From Pseudoalteromonas shioyasakiensis (lineage in GTDB: Bacteria; Pseudomonadota; Gammaproteobacteria; Enterobacterales; Alteromonadaceae), in assembly GCF_001550135.1 (NCBI RefSeq), contig NZ_LRUE01000014.1, forward strand, positions 186,001-250,000: a DNA stretch of 64,000 nucleotides, in the 5' to 3' direction. The notes beneath the pieces are model-generated. The model had not been told where the DNA came from and made no database searches. It saw nothing but the letters and a program-made list of their open reading frames with translations. Of the stretch, positions 9,124-19,212 are shown one piece after another (the stretch's first letter is position 1; the number at the start of each line of letters is the position of its first letter). The position numbers and the translations under genes were made by a program.

Positions 9124-10017
9124 ATGAATCAAACTGATACTAGAAAAGAAACTCTTGAATTTAATAAACTTCAAAAGCGTCTAAGAAGGCATGTTGGTAA
9201 CGCAATTACTGATTACAACATGATCGAAGACGGTGATGTTGTTATGGCATGTATCAGTGGTGGTAAAGATTCTTTTGCAATGCTAGATATTTTGCTTAAT
9301 TTACAAAAAGCAGCGCCGATTAAATTTGAAGTGATTGCAGTAAACCTTGATCAGAAGCAACCTGGTTTTCCTGAGCACATTTTGCCTGATTACTTTGAAA
9401 CGCTAAATATCCCGTATTACATCGTTGATAAAGATACTTACTCAGTAGTAAAAGAAAAAGTACCAGAGGGCAAAACTACCTGTGGTCTGTGTTCACGACT
9501 TCGTCGCGGCACACTTTATTCATTTGCAGAAAAAATTGGTGCAACCAAACTAGCACTTGGTCATCACATGGATGATATCGTTGAGACAATGTTCTTAAAT
9601 ATGTTCCATGGTTCACGACTAAAAGCGATGCCACCAAAATTGCGCTCTGATGATGAACGTAACGTGGTAATCCGTCCGTTGTCATATTGCCGTGAAAAAG
9701 ATTTAATTAAATACGCTGAGCACAAAGACTTCCCAATTATTCCTTGTAATTTATGTGGCTCACAAGAAAACCTGCAGCGTCAATCAATTAAAGCGATGCT
9801 GACAGAGTGGGATAAGAAAACCCCAGGTCGTGTTGAGAGTATCTTTAAGTCTTTACAAAATGTTAGCCCAAGCCAGCTTGCAGACAGAAACTTATTTGAT
9901 TTTGAAAATTTACCACTTGATAGAGAAGGCAATCGTGAAAGCTATGACTTTAGCGAGGCGGTGGTCTCATCGACGAACATTGATGAATCATTATTTATAG
10001 ATGTAACAAATATATAA
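9124..10017 (+). CDS. ttcA: tRNA 2-thiocytidine synthetase TtcA
   Basis: Adds sulfur to cytidine 32 of certain tRNAs, using ATP and an iron-sulfur cluster. The PP-loop SGGKDS lies at 45-50. The cluster cysteines of the TtcA family are present as CGLC (Cys120, Cys123) and CNLC (Cys208, Cys211), with the family segment [19 protein letters not shown] between them. Length 297 is close to the E. coli protein. It sits beside uspE and fnr, a neighbourhood also found in E. coli, which strengthens the call. It converges on uspE across a shared terminator. Confidence 0.97.
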   Translation: MNQTDTRKETLEFNKLQKRLRRHVGNAITDYNMIEDGDVVMACISGGKDSFAMLDILLNLQKAAPIKFEVIAVNLDQKQPGFPEHILPDYFETLNIPYYIVDKDTYSVVKEKVPEGKTTCGLCSRLRRGTLYSFAEKIGATKLALGHHMDDIVETMFLNMFHGSRLKAMPPKLRSDDERNVVIRPLSYCREKDLIKYAEHKDFPIIPCNLCGSQENLQRQSIKAMLTEWDKKTPGRVESIFKSLQNVSPSQLADRNLFDFENLPLDREGNRESYDFSEAVVSSTNIDESLFIDVTNI

Positions 10018-10021
10018 AAAG

Positions 10022-10048
10022 AAAAAAGCCCCAAACTGGGGCTTTTTT
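10022..10048. terminator. Bidirectional terminator between ttcA and uspE
   Basis: AAAAAAGCCCC and GGGGCTTTTTT flank a short loop, giving A-run and T-run on both sides. Confidence 0.9.
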
Positions 10049-10065
10049 AATGCATATTTAAAAGG

Positions 10066-10989
10066 TTATTTAGCAAGTGGGCTCACATAGCCGTCTGGTT
10101 TTAGTGCTAAAACATCGCAGTCAAGGCTATCAATAACATGCTCTGCTGTGTTACCGACAAGCGCTGCACTTAAGCCAGTTCGTCCAACTGTACCTATCAC
10201 TACTAATTCGCTGTTGAGGCGTGCAGCCACATCAGGAATAACATCTTCTGGTAAGCCTTCTTCAATGTGGCAATGAGCTTTATCAATATCAAACCCTTCA
10301 GCTAATGAAAGCGTTGATTCAAAGTGATGTTTTTTAACTGATTCGTTGTAAACACCTGGGTTGAATTCAGGGATTTCAATAGCGATATTAACTGGAGTTG
10401 CCGGGTAGGCATTCACAAGGTTAAGCGTTGCGTTGGCCAAATCACAAATGAAACGAGCGTCATTGATAATACGCTTGTTAAGTTCAAGGTGTTGTTCATT
10501 CTCACTCACTGCGTTCACAGCAGCTAAAATATTGCCTTTTGCCGGCCATTCTTTCTCTTTAACAAGCAAAACTGGAGCAGGGCACTTACGAATGAGGTGC
10601 CAGTCAGTTGGTGTGAAAATAACAGACTTAAGTGTATCGTGTTGATGGGTGCCTTTGACAACAAGGTCAAAACCATCGTTGATCACGGTATTGATAATGG
10701 CTTCGTAAGGGCGGTTATGCCAAACAACACAGCTATCAATGGTAAGCTCTGGGTAAAGGGCAATTTGTTCATTTAACCATTCTTGGCGGTCTTTTATTAC
10801 GGCTTCGCGCATTGCTTCACGCTCATCAGCAGAAAGCATTGTGGTCATTTCGTAAGAGAAGTCGTAGATACTGAGGAAAGCGGTGATGGTCGCGCCAGAT
10901 TTTTTGGCTAGATCAATTGAGCGGCTTAAACTATGTTGCTGCTCTTTGGTTGGGTCTATAACTGCTAAAATTCGTTTAATTGCGTCCAT
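10066..10989 (-). CDS. uspE: Universal stress protein UspE
   Basis: Tandem universal stress protein with two Usp domains (about 3-150 and 155-300). The second ends with the characteristic VVIGTVGRTGLSAALVGNTAEHVID loop region, here seen as GTVGRTGLSAALVGNTAE, of nucleotide-binding Usp proteins. The first contains VVKGTHQHDTLKSVIF. Length 307 fits UspE. AAGGAG lies 9 bases before the ATG. It is transcribed in the same direction as fnr, 102 bases downstream of it, and an FNR-like box lies in that gap. Confidence 0.93.
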   Translation of the reverse strand: MDAIKRILAVIDPTKEQQHSLSRSIDLAKKSGATITAFLSIYDFSYEMTTMLSADEREAMREAVIKDRQEWLNEQIALYPELTIDSCVVWHNRPYEAIINTVINDGFDLVVKGTHQHDTLKSVIFTPTDWHLIRKCPAPVLLVKEKEWPAKGNILAAVNAVSENEQHLELNKRIINDARFICDLANATLNLVNAYPATPVNIAIEIPEFNPGVYNESVKKHHFESTLSLAEGFDIDKAHCHIEEGLPEDVIPDVAARLNSELVVIGTVGRTGLSAALVGNTAEHVIDSLDCDVLALKPDGYVSPLAK

Positions 10990-11074
10990 GTGCTGCTCCT
11001 TAACTGTTCCGCAAAAAGTAGTACTTTGAGTGTAACCTAAATTTAGAACAGTTAAAGGGGCAAACCATATAAAG

Positions 11075-11088
11075 TTGCGTTAAATCAA
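11075..11088 (-). promoter_or_regulatory. FNR-like box between fnr and uspE
   Basis: TTGCGTTAAATCAA on the + strand has one perfect half (ATCAA) and one partial half, 8 of 10 positions. It is centred about 92 bases before the uspE ATG. Modest match; inference only. Confidence 0.35.
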
Positions 11089-11091
11089 ACT

Positions 11092-11826
11092 CTATTTACA
11101 TTTAATCGCTGCTGTTGCTGCAAGCGCTTGCTGGTCCAAAATGGTGATAAATTTACCTTCAACCTTAATAAAACCAGCTTTTTGGAAGCGGCTTAAAAGG
11201 CGGCTAATTGTTTCAACAGTAAGGCCTAAATAATTACCGATTTCACCACGTGTCATGGTTAAACGGAATTCTTTACGTGAGAAACCACGCTCACCAAAAC
11301 GCTCTGCAAGATTATAAATAAAACTGGCTAGACGCTCTTCAGCTGACTTTTTATTGAGTAACAATAACATTTCTTGGTCATAGTTAATTTCATTACTCAT
11401 TAAACGCATAATTTGTTGGCGTAGCTTAGGTAGTTTACCCGCTAATTCGTCTAGAGTATCGAATGGAATTTCACATACCATTGAAGTTTCAAGGGCTTGT
11501 GAGAAGCTTTGATGAGCCATTTTGTTAATAGCATCGAAACCAACCAAATCACCAGCTAGATGAAAACCAGTAATTTGTTCATCACCTTGTTCTGACAAAG
11601 TATAAGACTTAAACGAGCCAGAGCGTACCGCATAAATGGCATTTAAGCTTTCGCCAGACTCAAATAAATAATCACCTTTATGCAGTGGTTTCTTACGTTC
11701 GATGATTTCATCGAGACGATCCATTTCTTGACCGTTTAATGAAAATGGCAAACATAGCTGGCTGATACTGCAATTATTACAGCTAATTGTGCATAAGCCT
11801 TTTGACTTGTTTTGTGAGAAGTCCAT
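11092..11826 (-). CDS. fnr: Fnr/EtrA-type oxygen-sensing transcription regulator
   Basis: CRP/FNR-family regulator that senses oxygen with a [4Fe-4S] cluster. The cluster ligands can be read: an N-terminal group with Cys16, Cys19 and Cys25 ([10 protein letters not shown]), plus Cys118 in SMVCEIPF; Cys12 is extra. A cyclic-nucleotide-type beta-roll (about 35-150) is followed by a helix-turn-helix with the FNR recognition segment [16 protein letters not shown]. Length 244. Between uspE and the cbb3 assembly genes, it is well placed to control them and itself. Confidence 0.95.
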   Translation of the reverse strand: MDFSQNKSKGLCTISCNNCSISQLCLPFSLNGQEMDRLDEIIERKKPLHKGDYLFESGESLNAIYAVRSGSFKSYTLSEQGDEQITGFHLAGDLVGFDAINKMAHQSFSQALETSMVCEIPFDTLDELAGKLPKLRQQIMRLMSNEINYDQEMLLLLNKKSAEERLASFIYNLAERFGERGFSRKEFRLTMTRGEIGNYLGLTVETISRLLSRFQKAGFIKVEGKFITILDQQALAATAAIKCK

Positions 11827-11864
11827 ACATCAAATCCATTCAAATAAGTTAACAACCCGTAAGA

Positions 11865-12536
11865 TTAATGAATTAGCTTATCGGTTGCTATAATTAATAA
11901 GTATATACCGTACCATATTATTACGCTGCCTAGAATAACCCTAGTCCAAACATGGTTGAAAATAGTGTTTATTTTCTGGCTGACGAGTCCTACGCTTATC
12001 ATCGCAGGAAAGGTGCCTAACGCGAAAAACAACATCACACCTGCACCATGTGATGCTGATGGGCTAGTCAGTGCCCAGGTTAGCGCTGAATAAACTAATC
12101 CACAGGGCAACCAACCCCACAAAGCGCCATAGAGTAGAGCTTTTGGGGTAGTATCGACTGGTAATAAATAACGATTAAGTTTAGCTAAATGCTGCCATAC
12201 TAGGGTTTTGCCTAGCTTTTCTAGCCACTGTAGGGTTGCCGCTAAACGCATAATGTAAACCCCAACAAGGAGCATAAAAATACCACTCAAAAACGACAAC
12301 GCTATCGATATAGAAGTATTTTGCACTGCAAAGCGACTACTAATTCCTGCTACAAGAGCACCGGCAAGCATGTAACTTAGTGCGCGGCCTAGGTTATAAG
12401 CAACCGAAAAGCTCACTGCACGGTTTTTGTTGGCGGCAAGTTGTAAACTACTGGCAATGCCACCACACATAGCTAGGCAGTGACCACTGCCTAACAAGCC
12501 CATTATAAATGCACTAATAAACAGCGGATCAATCAT
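11865..12536 (-). CDS. TauE/SafE-like membrane protein of the cbb3 assembly cluster
   Basis: Inner-membrane protein with about six segments, starting MIDPLFISAFIMGLLGSGHC. The LGSGHCLAMCGG motif near residue 15-26 is the hallmark of the COG2836 / UreH-like membrane proteins that accompany ccoS and ccoI in many genomes. The Cys/His residues in that motif suggest metal handling, probably copper for the oxidase, but transport has not been shown from sequence. It overlaps ccoS by 8 bases, so it is part of the ccoHIS transcript. Length 223. Confidence 0.85.
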   Translation of the reverse strand: MIDPLFISAFIMGLLGSGHCLAMCGGIASSLQLAANKNRAVSFSVAYNLGRALSYMLAGALVAGISSRFAVQNTSISIALSFLSGIFMLLVGVYIMRLAATLQWLEKLGKTLVWQHLAKLNRYLLPVDTTPKALLYGALWGWLPCGLVYSALTWALTSPSASHGAGVMLFFALGTFPAMISVGLVSQKINTIFNHVWTRVILGSVIIWYGIYLLIIATDKLIH

Positions 12537-12696
12537 TACTTTTGTTGTGCTGCTCTTTATCGTCTTCGAACAGGATACTGTGGCCCTGTTTGTTTAAATC
12601 AGAAAATTGTTCGCTTTTTACAGCCCAAAAGAATACCCCAATGGCAATTAGCACAAATAAAATGGCAATTGGGATAAGCATGTAGATGATACTCAT
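12529..12696 (-). CDS. ccoS: cbb3 oxidase assembly protein CcoS
   Basis: A 55-residue membrane protein. The start is the ATG at 12696, which overlaps the ccoI stop as ATGA; a longer frame to 12768 lacks sense as a protein. One transmembrane helix (about 3-25, IYMLIPIAILFVLIAIGVFFWAV) is followed by the conserved FWAVKSEQFSDLNKQG and a charged His-containing tail. CcoS is needed to insert cofactors into the cbb3 oxidase. It overlaps both neighbours, indicating tight co-translation. Confidence 0.92.
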   Translation of the reverse strand: MSIIYMLIPIAILFVLIAIGVFFWAVKSEQFSDLNKQGHSILFEDDKEQHNKSND

Positions 12697-15068
12697 AGTT
12701 TTAATAACCTTAATGAGTTGGTAATAACCAAAATGGAGCTTGCAGACATACCAATTACAGCCATCCAAGGAGCAACGAGCCCAAGGGCTGCCAATGGTAA
12801 AATCGAACCATTGTAAATAAGTGATAATGCCAAGTTTTGCTTAACAATACGGCGCGTCTTTTTCGAGACAGTAAGCAAATGCTCTATGGCCGTTAGATCA
12901 CTATTGAGTAATACCACATCGGCACTATTTTTGGAAATATCAGCGCCGGTTTCCATCGCAATAGATAAATGGGCACTGGCAAATACTGGGCTGTCATTCA
13001 CGCCATCACCCACCATAGCAACAATGGCACCTTTACTTGCAAGTGCTTCAACATGGGTTTGTTTATCACGAGGGCTACATGCAGCATGCACGGTATCTAA
13101 ATTGAGCTGTTTTGCAATTCGCTCACCACTGTTAGAGGCATCGCCCGTTAACATATGGCACTTAATTTGTTGCAAGTGCAGTGTAGTAATCAATTTTTCT
13201 GCGTTATTACGTAAGCTGTCGGCTAAGTAAAAGCGCGCAATGACTTGTTTATCGATATATAAGGTTGCTTGCGCATCTGCTTTTTCGGTATCAAACCAAC
13301 CGCTTTTACCTATCGCAAGGTGCTGATCATTGAGTAAAGCGGTAATGCCTTTACCCGGTTCGATAGTCACATTTTCAATAGGGTTCACTGTGTCGTTGAA
13401 ACCAGCGAATGCATTAGCAATAGGGTGCTCAGAGAAACTTTCAAGTTGCGCTGCTAGTCGTAATGCATCAGCTTCACTGTATTGGCTGTTAACAAGTTCA
13501 ACGCGTTCAATGGTAAAGCGACCTTGCGTTAAAGTACCTGTTTTATCAAAAGCGATATCTGTTAATTGTGGTAGCGTTTCTAACACATGGGCTTGTTTAA
13601 TTAAAATTCCACGCTTCGTAAGGCTGGCTACAGCGCACGTGAGAGCGGTTGGAATTGCTAAGCTAAGCGCACAAGGGCAGGTTGCAACAAGTACAGAAAT
13701 AGTAACCCAAAAGGCATGCTCGGGGTCTATTTGATACCAACCAATTGCTGTTATTGAGGCAAACACTAATAAACAGGCAACAAACCACTGCGCTACTTTA
13801 TCTGTTATCTCAACTAATCGCGGGCGCTTGGTTAACGCTGTGTGTTGTAACTTAATAATTTGATTAAGCAGGGTATTTTGACCGATTTTGTTGATCTCAA
13901 TACTGATCACGCCATCATGGTTAATCGTTCCTGCGTAAACTTGATGGCTGACAAACTTGTTAACTGGCTGGTGTTCACCCGTCATCATGGCTTCATCAAC
14001 GGTTGTTTGACCTTTTGTAACAATACCATCAGCAGGAATTGTCTCGCCTGCTTTGATTAATACAACATCACCTAGTTTTAGTTTTTTAGCGGCAATTATC
14101 GATTCTTGATTATTTTCATCAATAATACGAGCTGTAAGCGGCAGTAACTTTTGCAAGTTAGCGGTAAATTCACTGGCTTTTAAACGAGCTCTAAATTCTA
14201 AATATTTACCTAATAATAATAAGAAGGTAAACATACAGATAGATTCAAAATAAACTTCGCCAACCGACATTAATGTGGCATAACAGCTTGCCCCATAAGC
14301 ACCAAAAATAGCTAATGAGACGGGTAAATCCATATTCAGCTGTTTGGCTTTTAAACCATTAATGGCATTGGTTAAGAATGGCAGGGCACTATAAAGAATA
14401 ACTGGAGAAGCAAGCACTAAGCTTATCCAGCGAAAATACTGCTCAAAGTTCTCTTCCATGCCAGAGAACATGCCAAAATACATGGCAAAAGCAAACATCA
14501 TTACTTGCATGGTCATCAGACCGGCAACCCCTAAACGGCGAATGTAGGCTTTTGCGGCTTGCTGTTTTTGGCTCGCTTCAAGGTCTGCCTGAAACGGGTA
14601 GGCTTTATAGCCGATTTCATGTAATGAGGTGATAATTTGGCTAAGCGGTGTAACCGATTTATCCCACTGGATCATGGCACGGTTGGTTGAAGTATTTACA
14701 TCAACACGTTTGATTGCTTTTAAGTTAAGTAGTTGTTTTTCGATTAACCAAGCACAGGCAGCACAGGTGATGCCTTCAACCGTTAATAGCACTTCTGATA
14801 AATCATTAGTGGCTGAAATAAACTCGTCTTGAATATCTTCGTTATCGTAACTTTTAATCAACTCGAGTTGCTCTGGAACAAGTTGTTCAACTTTACCAGA
14901 GCGTACAGTTCTAAATTTATAGTAATCGGTCATGCCTTGGGCGACGATATTCTCAGCAACCGTTTGGCAACCAATACAACACATAGGTTGTGCCTTACCG
15001 TCTATTTCGACAGTCGCATTAAAGCCTTTTGGCACACTTTCAAGACAATGAAAGCAATTATCGGACAT
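12693..15068 (-). CDS. ccoI: Copper-exporting P-type ATPase for cbb3 oxidase, CcoI/FixI
   Basis: P1B-type ATPase that moves copper out of the cytosol for oxidase assembly. In order: an N-terminal Cys cluster (CFHC at 5-8; CCIGC at 30-34), a heavy-metal-associated domain with GITCAACAWL (Cys102, Cys105), the membrane region, the TGEH actuator motif, the intramembrane CPC of ATCPCALSLA, the phosphorylation site DKTGT and the hinge GDGVNDSP. Length 791. The N-terminal cysteine cluster is typical of CcoI and separates it from general CopA pumps. It lies 9 bases after ccoH. Confidence 0.96.
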   Translation of the reverse strand: MSDNCFHCLESVPKGFNATVEIDGKAQPMCCIGCQTVAENIVAQGMTDYYKFRTVRSGKVEQLVPEQLELIKSYDNEDIQDEFISATNDLSEVLLTVEGITCAACAWLIEKQLLNLKAIKRVDVNTSTNRAMIQWDKSVTPLSQIITSLHEIGYKAYPFQADLEASQKQQAAKAYIRRLGVAGLMTMQVMMFAFAMYFGMFSGMEENFEQYFRWISLVLASPVILYSALPFLTNAINGLKAKQLNMDLPVSLAIFGAYGASCYATLMSVGEVYFESICMFTFLLLLGKYLEFRARLKASEFTANLQKLLPLTARIIDENNQESIIAAKKLKLGDVVLIKAGETIPADGIVTKGQTTVDEAMMTGEHQPVNKFVSHQVYAGTINHDGVISIEINKIGQNTLLNQIIKLQHTALTKRPRLVEITDKVAQWFVACLLVFASITAIGWYQIDPEHAFWVTISVLVATCPCALSLAIPTALTCAVASLTKRGILIKQAHVLETLPQLTDIAFDKTGTLTQGRFTIERVELVNSQYSEADALRLAAQLESFSEHPIANAFAGFNDTVNPIENVTIEPGKGITALLNDQHLAIGKSGWFDTEKADAQATLYIDKQVIARFYLADSLRNNAEKLITTLHLQQIKCHMLTGDASNSGERIAKQLNLDTVHAACSPRDKQTHVEALASKGAIVAMVGDGVNDSPVFASAHLSIAMETGADISKNSADVVLLNSDLTAIEHLLTVSKKTRRIVKQNLALSLIYNGSILPLAALGLVAPWMAVIGMSASSILVITNSLRLLKL

Positions 15069-15077
15069 TAGAGTTTA

Positions 15078-15569
15078 CTACTTATATTCAGGGCTAATCG
15101 AAATCGTTTTTTCAGTTGGTAGAATTACATCTTCTTTAAGTTTCCAACTGTTATCGATTGGTTCAATAAACACTGTGTATGCACCGTCAACATGGGTGTC
15201 GAGTAGGGCAGTAAAATCGCCATGGGCGTTTTTCATTAGGCTTACATCAAAGTCATTGGCTTTAATGGTGCGATGATAAAATGACATTTTTAAAGAGTGA
15301 ACATTGCTTGCATCACCCTTGGTGAAAGTGAAAGTTACTTTGTCGCCTGCAACATTTAAATCGCCATGTAAATAAAGTGCTTTTGCTTTATTAAATTTGC
15401 TGAGTTCAAGGTTAATTGCTTTGCCTTTTTTATAGTAATCATCAACAACCATATCTGGGCCGTTGCCAATCGCCATATAAATAAGACCAGCACAGCCGAT
15501 GATGGCTGCAAGAGGAAAAGAGATTAAAAACCATGGCCAAAAGTTTTTATACCAAGGAGTGGGTTTCAT
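15078..15569 (-). CDS. ccoH: cbb3 oxidase assembly protein CcoH/FixH
   Basis: FixH-family membrane protein: short cytosolic start (MKPTPWYKNFWPWFLISFP), one membrane helix at about 10-32 and a periplasmic beta-domain. The DYYKKGKAINLELSKFNKAKAL segment after the helix is characteristic of the family. Length 163. It is the first gene of the ccoHIS transcript; a terminator separates it from ccoP upstream. Confidence 0.9.
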   Translation of the reverse strand: MKPTPWYKNFWPWFLISFPLAAIIGCAGLIYMAIGNGPDMVVDDYYKKGKAINLELSKFNKAKALYLHGDLNVAGDKVTFTFTKGDASNVHSLKMSFYHRTIKANDFDVSLMKNAHGDFTALLDTHVDGAYTVFIEPIDNSWKLKEDVILPTEKTISISPEYK

Positions 15570-15628
15570 AGTACTTATACCTTTAAAAACGTTGTACGCA
15601 TTTTATCGGATTTAAAAGCAAAAGACTA

Positions 15629-15657
15629 AAAAAAAGCCTCCAGATGGAGGCTTTTTT
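15629..15657. terminator. Terminator between ccoP and ccoH
   Basis: AAAAAGCCTCC and GGAGGCTTTTTT form a stem with A and T flanks. It ends the ccoNOQP transcript; some read-through to ccoH is possible. Confidence 0.85.
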
Positions 15658-15718
15658 GATCTTAATTAATCTATTGAATTAAAAGATTAATTGTTTATAC
15701 ATTTTATTAACCGCGTGG

Positions 15719-16684
15719 TTATTTATCTTGCGATAAGCTGTACACGTACGCTGTTAATAAGTGAACTTTATCTTCACCTAAAATGTCTTTCCATGCTGGC
15801 ATTACACCGGCGCGGCCATTGATTAGTGTTTCTTCAACAGCACGTTTAGAACCACCGTATAACCAGATGTTATCTGTTAGGTTAGGTGCACCAAATGGTA
15901 AATTGTGTGCAACTGAACCTTTACCGTCAGCACCGTGACACGCAGCACACATTGCAAACTTAGCAGCACCTGCAGCAGCGTCTTTTTGGTTAACAGTACG
16001 GCCTGAAAGGCTAAGTACGTGAGCAGTCATTTCTTTAATGCCTTGCTCGCCAAGTGCATCACCCCAAGGTGGCATCGCAGCAACACGACCGTAAAGAAGT
16101 GTTTCTTTGATCTTGTCTGGTGTACCGCCGTATAACCAATCGTTATCCGTTAGGTTAGGGAAGCCTTGACCACCACGTGCATCTGAACCATGACATTGTG
16201 CACAGTTTTGTGAGAATAAACGTTGACCAATCTCAAGCGCTTTCTCATCTTTAACTAGTGTTTCAATATCTTGTTTTGCGAATGACTCAAAGATTGGGCC
16301 AAAACGCTCATCAGCAGCGATAAATTCTTGGTCTAATTGAACGTTCTCACCGTTAGCTAATGCTTGTTCAGTCGCTTCTTTAGACTCAGCTAAAGAAGTA
16401 ATACCTTGGTTAGAACTTGTCCATTTACCTAAACCTTCCCAGTTACCTAAACCTGGGTAAGCAGCTAGGTAGTATACAGACCAAATGAATGTCGCGAAGA
16501 ACATGTAAGTCCACCATTTTGGTAGTGGGTTGTTTAGTTCTTCAATGCCGTCAAACTCGTGACCACAGCTTTCGCCTTCTTTAACACCTGTGTAGTTTTT
16601 TAAGTTCCACAGAAGTAGGCCGAAGATGATAGCAAGACACGCTAGGGTTAATACGATAACCCATATACTCCAAAAGCTAGTCAT
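15719..16684 (-). CDS. ccoP: cbb3 cytochrome c oxidase subunit III, CcoP
   Basis: Dihaem cytochrome c subunit that passes electrons to the catalytic subunit. Two membrane helices near the N-terminus (about 5-27 and 57-76) are followed by two haem-binding sites: CAQCH (Cys161, Cys164, His165) and CAACH (Cys246, Cys249, His250). Downstream methionine ligands are plausible in VAAMPPWGD and AGVMPAWKD. Length 321. The ATG overlaps the ccoQ stop by 4 bases. Confidence 0.97.
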   Translation of the reverse strand: MTSFWSIWVIVLTLACLAIIFGLLLWNLKNYTGVKEGESCGHEFDGIEELNNPLPKWWTYMFFATFIWSVYYLAAYPGLGNWEGLGKWTSSNQGITSLAESKEATEQALANGENVQLDQEFIAADERFGPIFESFAKQDIETLVKDEKALEIGQRLFSQNCAQCHGSDARGGQGFPNLTDNDWLYGGTPDKIKETLLYGRVAAMPPWGDALGEQGIKEMTAHVLSLSGRTVNQKDAAAGAAKFAMCAACHGADGKGSVAHNLPFGAPNLTDNIWLYGGSKRAVEETLINGRAGVMPAWKDILGEDKVHLLTAYVYSLSQDK

Positions 16685-16866
16685 TTCTCAGACTCCTTTT
16701 CCTCGTTAGAGATTGTGTTGTTGTGTTTTTTTTCATCTTCAAATATGGCATTAGCAGCGTTATCAAATCGGCTTTTGCTACGCTTGCTGTATGCCCATAC
16801 AACAATCACAATAAACAGTACTAAAATTACCAGAGTCAAAATGCCTCTGTATGTTCCGTAATCCAT
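16681..16866 (-). CDS. ccoQ: cbb3 oxidase small subunit CcoQ/FixQ
   Basis: A 61-residue single-helix protein (ILTLVILVLFIVIVVWAYSK at about 10-29) with a charged cytosolic tail. Position between ccoO and ccoP and the overlap with ccoP identify it as CcoQ, which stabilises the complex. Sequence alone would be weak because this subunit is poorly conserved. Confidence 0.9.
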   Translation of the reverse strand: MDYGTYRGILTLVILVLFIVIVVWAYSKRSKSRFDNAANAIFEDEKKHNNTISNEEKESEK

Positions 16867-16871
16867 AATAA

Positions 16872-17546
16872 TTACTTCAAGTGTGTGCCAAGCTGTTGTA
16901 AGTAAGCGATTAGAGCTTGCATTTCAGTTGCGCCTTCACCATTGTTCATGGCTTCGATTTTCGCAATGTCAGCTTTTAGCTCTTCGTCGCTTCCGTAACC
17001 TTTACCGTCGTAACGGTCGCTTGCTTTGTCGATTCCGAAGCTATCACGGAATACTTGAAGCTTTTTAAGTGTATGGGTCGTATCGACTCTGTTTTCGTCT
17101 AACCAAGGAAACGCTGGCATGTTTGACTCAGGAACCACAGCACGTGGGTCCATTAAGTGAGCATGGTGCCAATCGTCTGAGTAACGCTCACCAACACGAG
17201 CTAGGTCAGGACCAGTACGCTTAGAACCCCATTGGAATGGGTGATCCCATACTGACTCACCAGCTACAGAGTAGTGACCGTAACGCTCAACCTCGTCACG
17301 GAAAGGACGAATCATTTGTGAGTGACAGTTGTAACAACCTTCACGCACGTAGATATCACGACCTTCCATTTCTAACGCTGTAAGAGGGCGTAAGCCATCA
17401 ACAGGTTTAGTCGTATCGTCTTGGAACATTAGTGGAGTAATCTCAACTAACGCACCAAAGCTGATTGCAAAGACAGTCAAGATAGCCATTAGGCCAACGT
17501 TCTTTTCGACTATTTCGTGTTTGTTTTGTGAATTATTATTGCTCAT
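16872..17546 (-). CDS. ccoO: cbb3 cytochrome c oxidase subunit II, CcoO
   Basis: Monohaem cytochrome c subunit. An N-terminal membrane helix (about 18-40) precedes the haem site [13 protein letters not shown] (Cys71, Cys74, His75). The segment [22 protein letters not shown] and the likely axial Met in [10 protein letters not shown] are family landmarks. Length 224. It lies 12 bases after ccoN and 5 before ccoQ. Confidence 0.97.
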   Translation of the reverse strand: MSNNNSQNKHEIVEKNVGLMAILTVFAISFGALVEITPLMFQDDTTKPVDGLRPLTALEMEGRDIYVREGCYNCHSQMIRPFRDEVERYGHYSVAGESVWDHPFQWGSKRTGPDLARVGERYSDDWHHAHLMDPRAVVPESNMPAFPWLDENRVDTTHTLKKLQVFRDSFGIDKASDRYDGKGYGSDEELKADIAKIEAMNNGEGATEMQALIAYLQQLGTHLK

Positions 17547-17558
17547 CGTGCTACTCCA

Positions 17559-18992
17559 TTATGCCAATTGTGCGTCAGCGTCTAATTGAAGCGAATCTTT
17601 CTTCGCTGCAATAGTACGATAAACGTTGTAAGCCATAATTAGCATACCTGTTACGATGAATACACCGCCTAGGAAACGCATAATATAGAACGGATACGAA
17701 GCTTCTAATGACTGTACAAAGCTGTACATTAACGTACCGTCTGAGTTTACTGCACGCCACATTAGACCTTGCATTACACCTGAGATCCACATTGCTACGA
17801 TGTATAGAACAACACCAACAGTGTGTAACCAGAAGTGCGTGTTAACTAGTTTAACACTGTACATACGGCCTTGTGAGAATAGTGCTGGGATTAGGTGATA
17901 GATAGCACCGATAGAAATCATTGCAACCCAACCTAGTGCACCTGAGTGTACGTGACCTACAGTCCAGTCAGTGTAGTGAGAAAGCGCGTTAACTGACTTA
18001 ATAGCCATCATTGGGCCTTCGAACGTAGACATACCGTAGAAAGATAGAGAAACAACTAAGAAACGAAGTACTGGGTCAGTACGTAGTTTATGCCATGCAC
18101 CTGATAACGTCATGATACCGTTGATCATACCACCCCAAGATGGAACGAATAGGATAACTGACATAACCATACCTAAGCTTTGCGTCCAGTCTGGAAGCGC
18201 AGTGTAGTGTAGGTGGTGAGGACCTGCCCAGATGTATAAAGAAACAAGAGCCCAGAAGTGAACTACCGATAAACGGTAAGAATAAACAGGGCGACCTGCT
18301 TGTTTTGGTACGAAGTAGTACATCATACCTAAGAAACCAGCAGTTAATAAGAAACCAACAGCGTTGTGACCGTACCACCACTGAACCATTGCATCTACAG
18401 CACCTGCGTAGATAGAGTATGATTTAGTTAGTGAAACTGGAATTGCCATGCTATTTACAATGTGTAAAACGGCAACAGTAATGATGAAACCAGCGTAGAA
18501 CCAGTTCGCAACATAGATGTGCGATACTTTACGCTTGATTAACGTACCAAAGAATACAACTGCGTAAGTTACCCAAACAACGGCGATAAGAATATCGATT
18601 GGCCATTCAAGTTCTGCGTATTCTTTTGAGCTTGTGATACCTAGTGGTAAGGTAATCGCTGCTAGTACGATAACAAGTTGCCAACCCCAGAAGGTGAAGG
18701 CTGCTAGTTTATCTGAGAAAAGGCGCGTTTGACATGTACGTTGTACGACGTAATAAGACGTCGCAAAAAGTGCACTTGTACCAAATGCGAAAATTACTGC
18801 GTTCGTGTGTAACGGACGTAGTCGAGAGTAAGTTAACCATGGTGTATCAAAGTTAAGTGCTGGCCAAGCTAATTGGGCAGCAATCAGAACCCCAACACTC
18901 ATGCCAACGATGCCCCAAATCACTGTCATAATAGCGAATTGGCGTACAACTTTATAATTGTACTCAGTTTGTGATGCTACTGTTTGGCTCAT
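17559..18992 (-). CDS. ccoN: cbb3 cytochrome c oxidase catalytic subunit I, CcoN
   Basis: Twelve-helix catalytic subunit with haem b and the haem b3/copper site, reducing oxygen at high affinity. Histidine ligands can be placed in [28 protein letters not shown] and [11 protein letters not shown]. The start is set at the ATG at 18992 ([16 protein letters not shown]), with GGAAG upstream; a frame extending to 19040 adds 16 unlikely residues. That gives 477 residues. It leads the ccoNOQP operon. Upstream lie a 23-bp palindrome and an FNR-like site. Confidence 0.97.
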   Translation of the reverse strand: MSQTVASQTEYNYKVVRQFAIMTVIWGIVGMSVGVLIAAQLAWPALNFDTPWLTYSRLRPLHTNAVIFAFGTSALFATSYYVVQRTCQTRLFSDKLAAFTFWGWQLVIVLAAITLPLGITSSKEYAELEWPIDILIAVVWVTYAVVFFGTLIKRKVSHIYVANWFYAGFIITVAVLHIVNSMAIPVSLTKSYSIYAGAVDAMVQWWYGHNAVGFLLTAGFLGMMYYFVPKQAGRPVYSYRLSVVHFWALVSLYIWAGPHHLHYTALPDWTQSLGMVMSVILFVPSWGGMINGIMTLSGAWHKLRTDPVLRFLVVSLSFYGMSTFEGPMMAIKSVNALSHYTDWTVGHVHSGALGWVAMISIGAIYHLIPALFSQGRMYSVKLVNTHFWLHTVGVVLYIVAMWISGVMQGLMWRAVNSDGTLMYSFVQSLEASYPFYIMRFLGGVFIVTGMLIMAYNVYRTIAAKKDSLQLDADAQLA

Positions 18993-19163
18993 TTTCTGGC
19001 TTCCGCTGCAATAAATGCGTTTTAGAAATGAATTACCCACTTTTATTCAAAGTGGGGCCTACTATTACTTCACAAGCGTGTTACCTAAAGCCAACTTAGC
19101 GGTGCTAGCTTCAGAAAACAAACTCGAGAAACCCTTATTTTTGCGATGGAAATGATAAAATTT

Positions 19164-19186
19164 TTGACCTTAAAAAGATAGGTCAA
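19164..19186. promoter_or_regulatory. Perfect inverted repeat TTGACCT-N9-AGGTCAA
   Basis: Two 7-base arms with a 9-base AT-rich spacer give a dyad of 23 bases. The geometry suits a dimeric regulator. The TTGACC arm could also serve as a -35 element. It does not fit the 14-base FNR box. The regulator is unknown. Confidence 0.5.
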
Positions 19187-19198
19187 TTGCATAAAATT

Positions 19199-19212
19199 AT
19201 GACATCAATCAA
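19199..19212 (-). promoter_or_regulatory. Partial FNR-like box upstream of ccoN
   Basis: On the ccoN strand the site reads TTGATTGATGTCAT: one perfect half (TTGAT) and a partial half, 8 of 10 positions. cbb3 operons are commonly FNR-controlled, which gives it some weight. Confidence 0.4.

Noticed and set aside
11826..11864. FNR autoregulatory box directly upstream of fnr
   Set aside because: TTTGATGTATGG and TTGAATGGATTTGA do not give a convincing two-half match.
13330..13734. 134-residue plus-strand frame inside ccoI
   Set aside because: Antisense to conserved ATPase motifs; no start signal.
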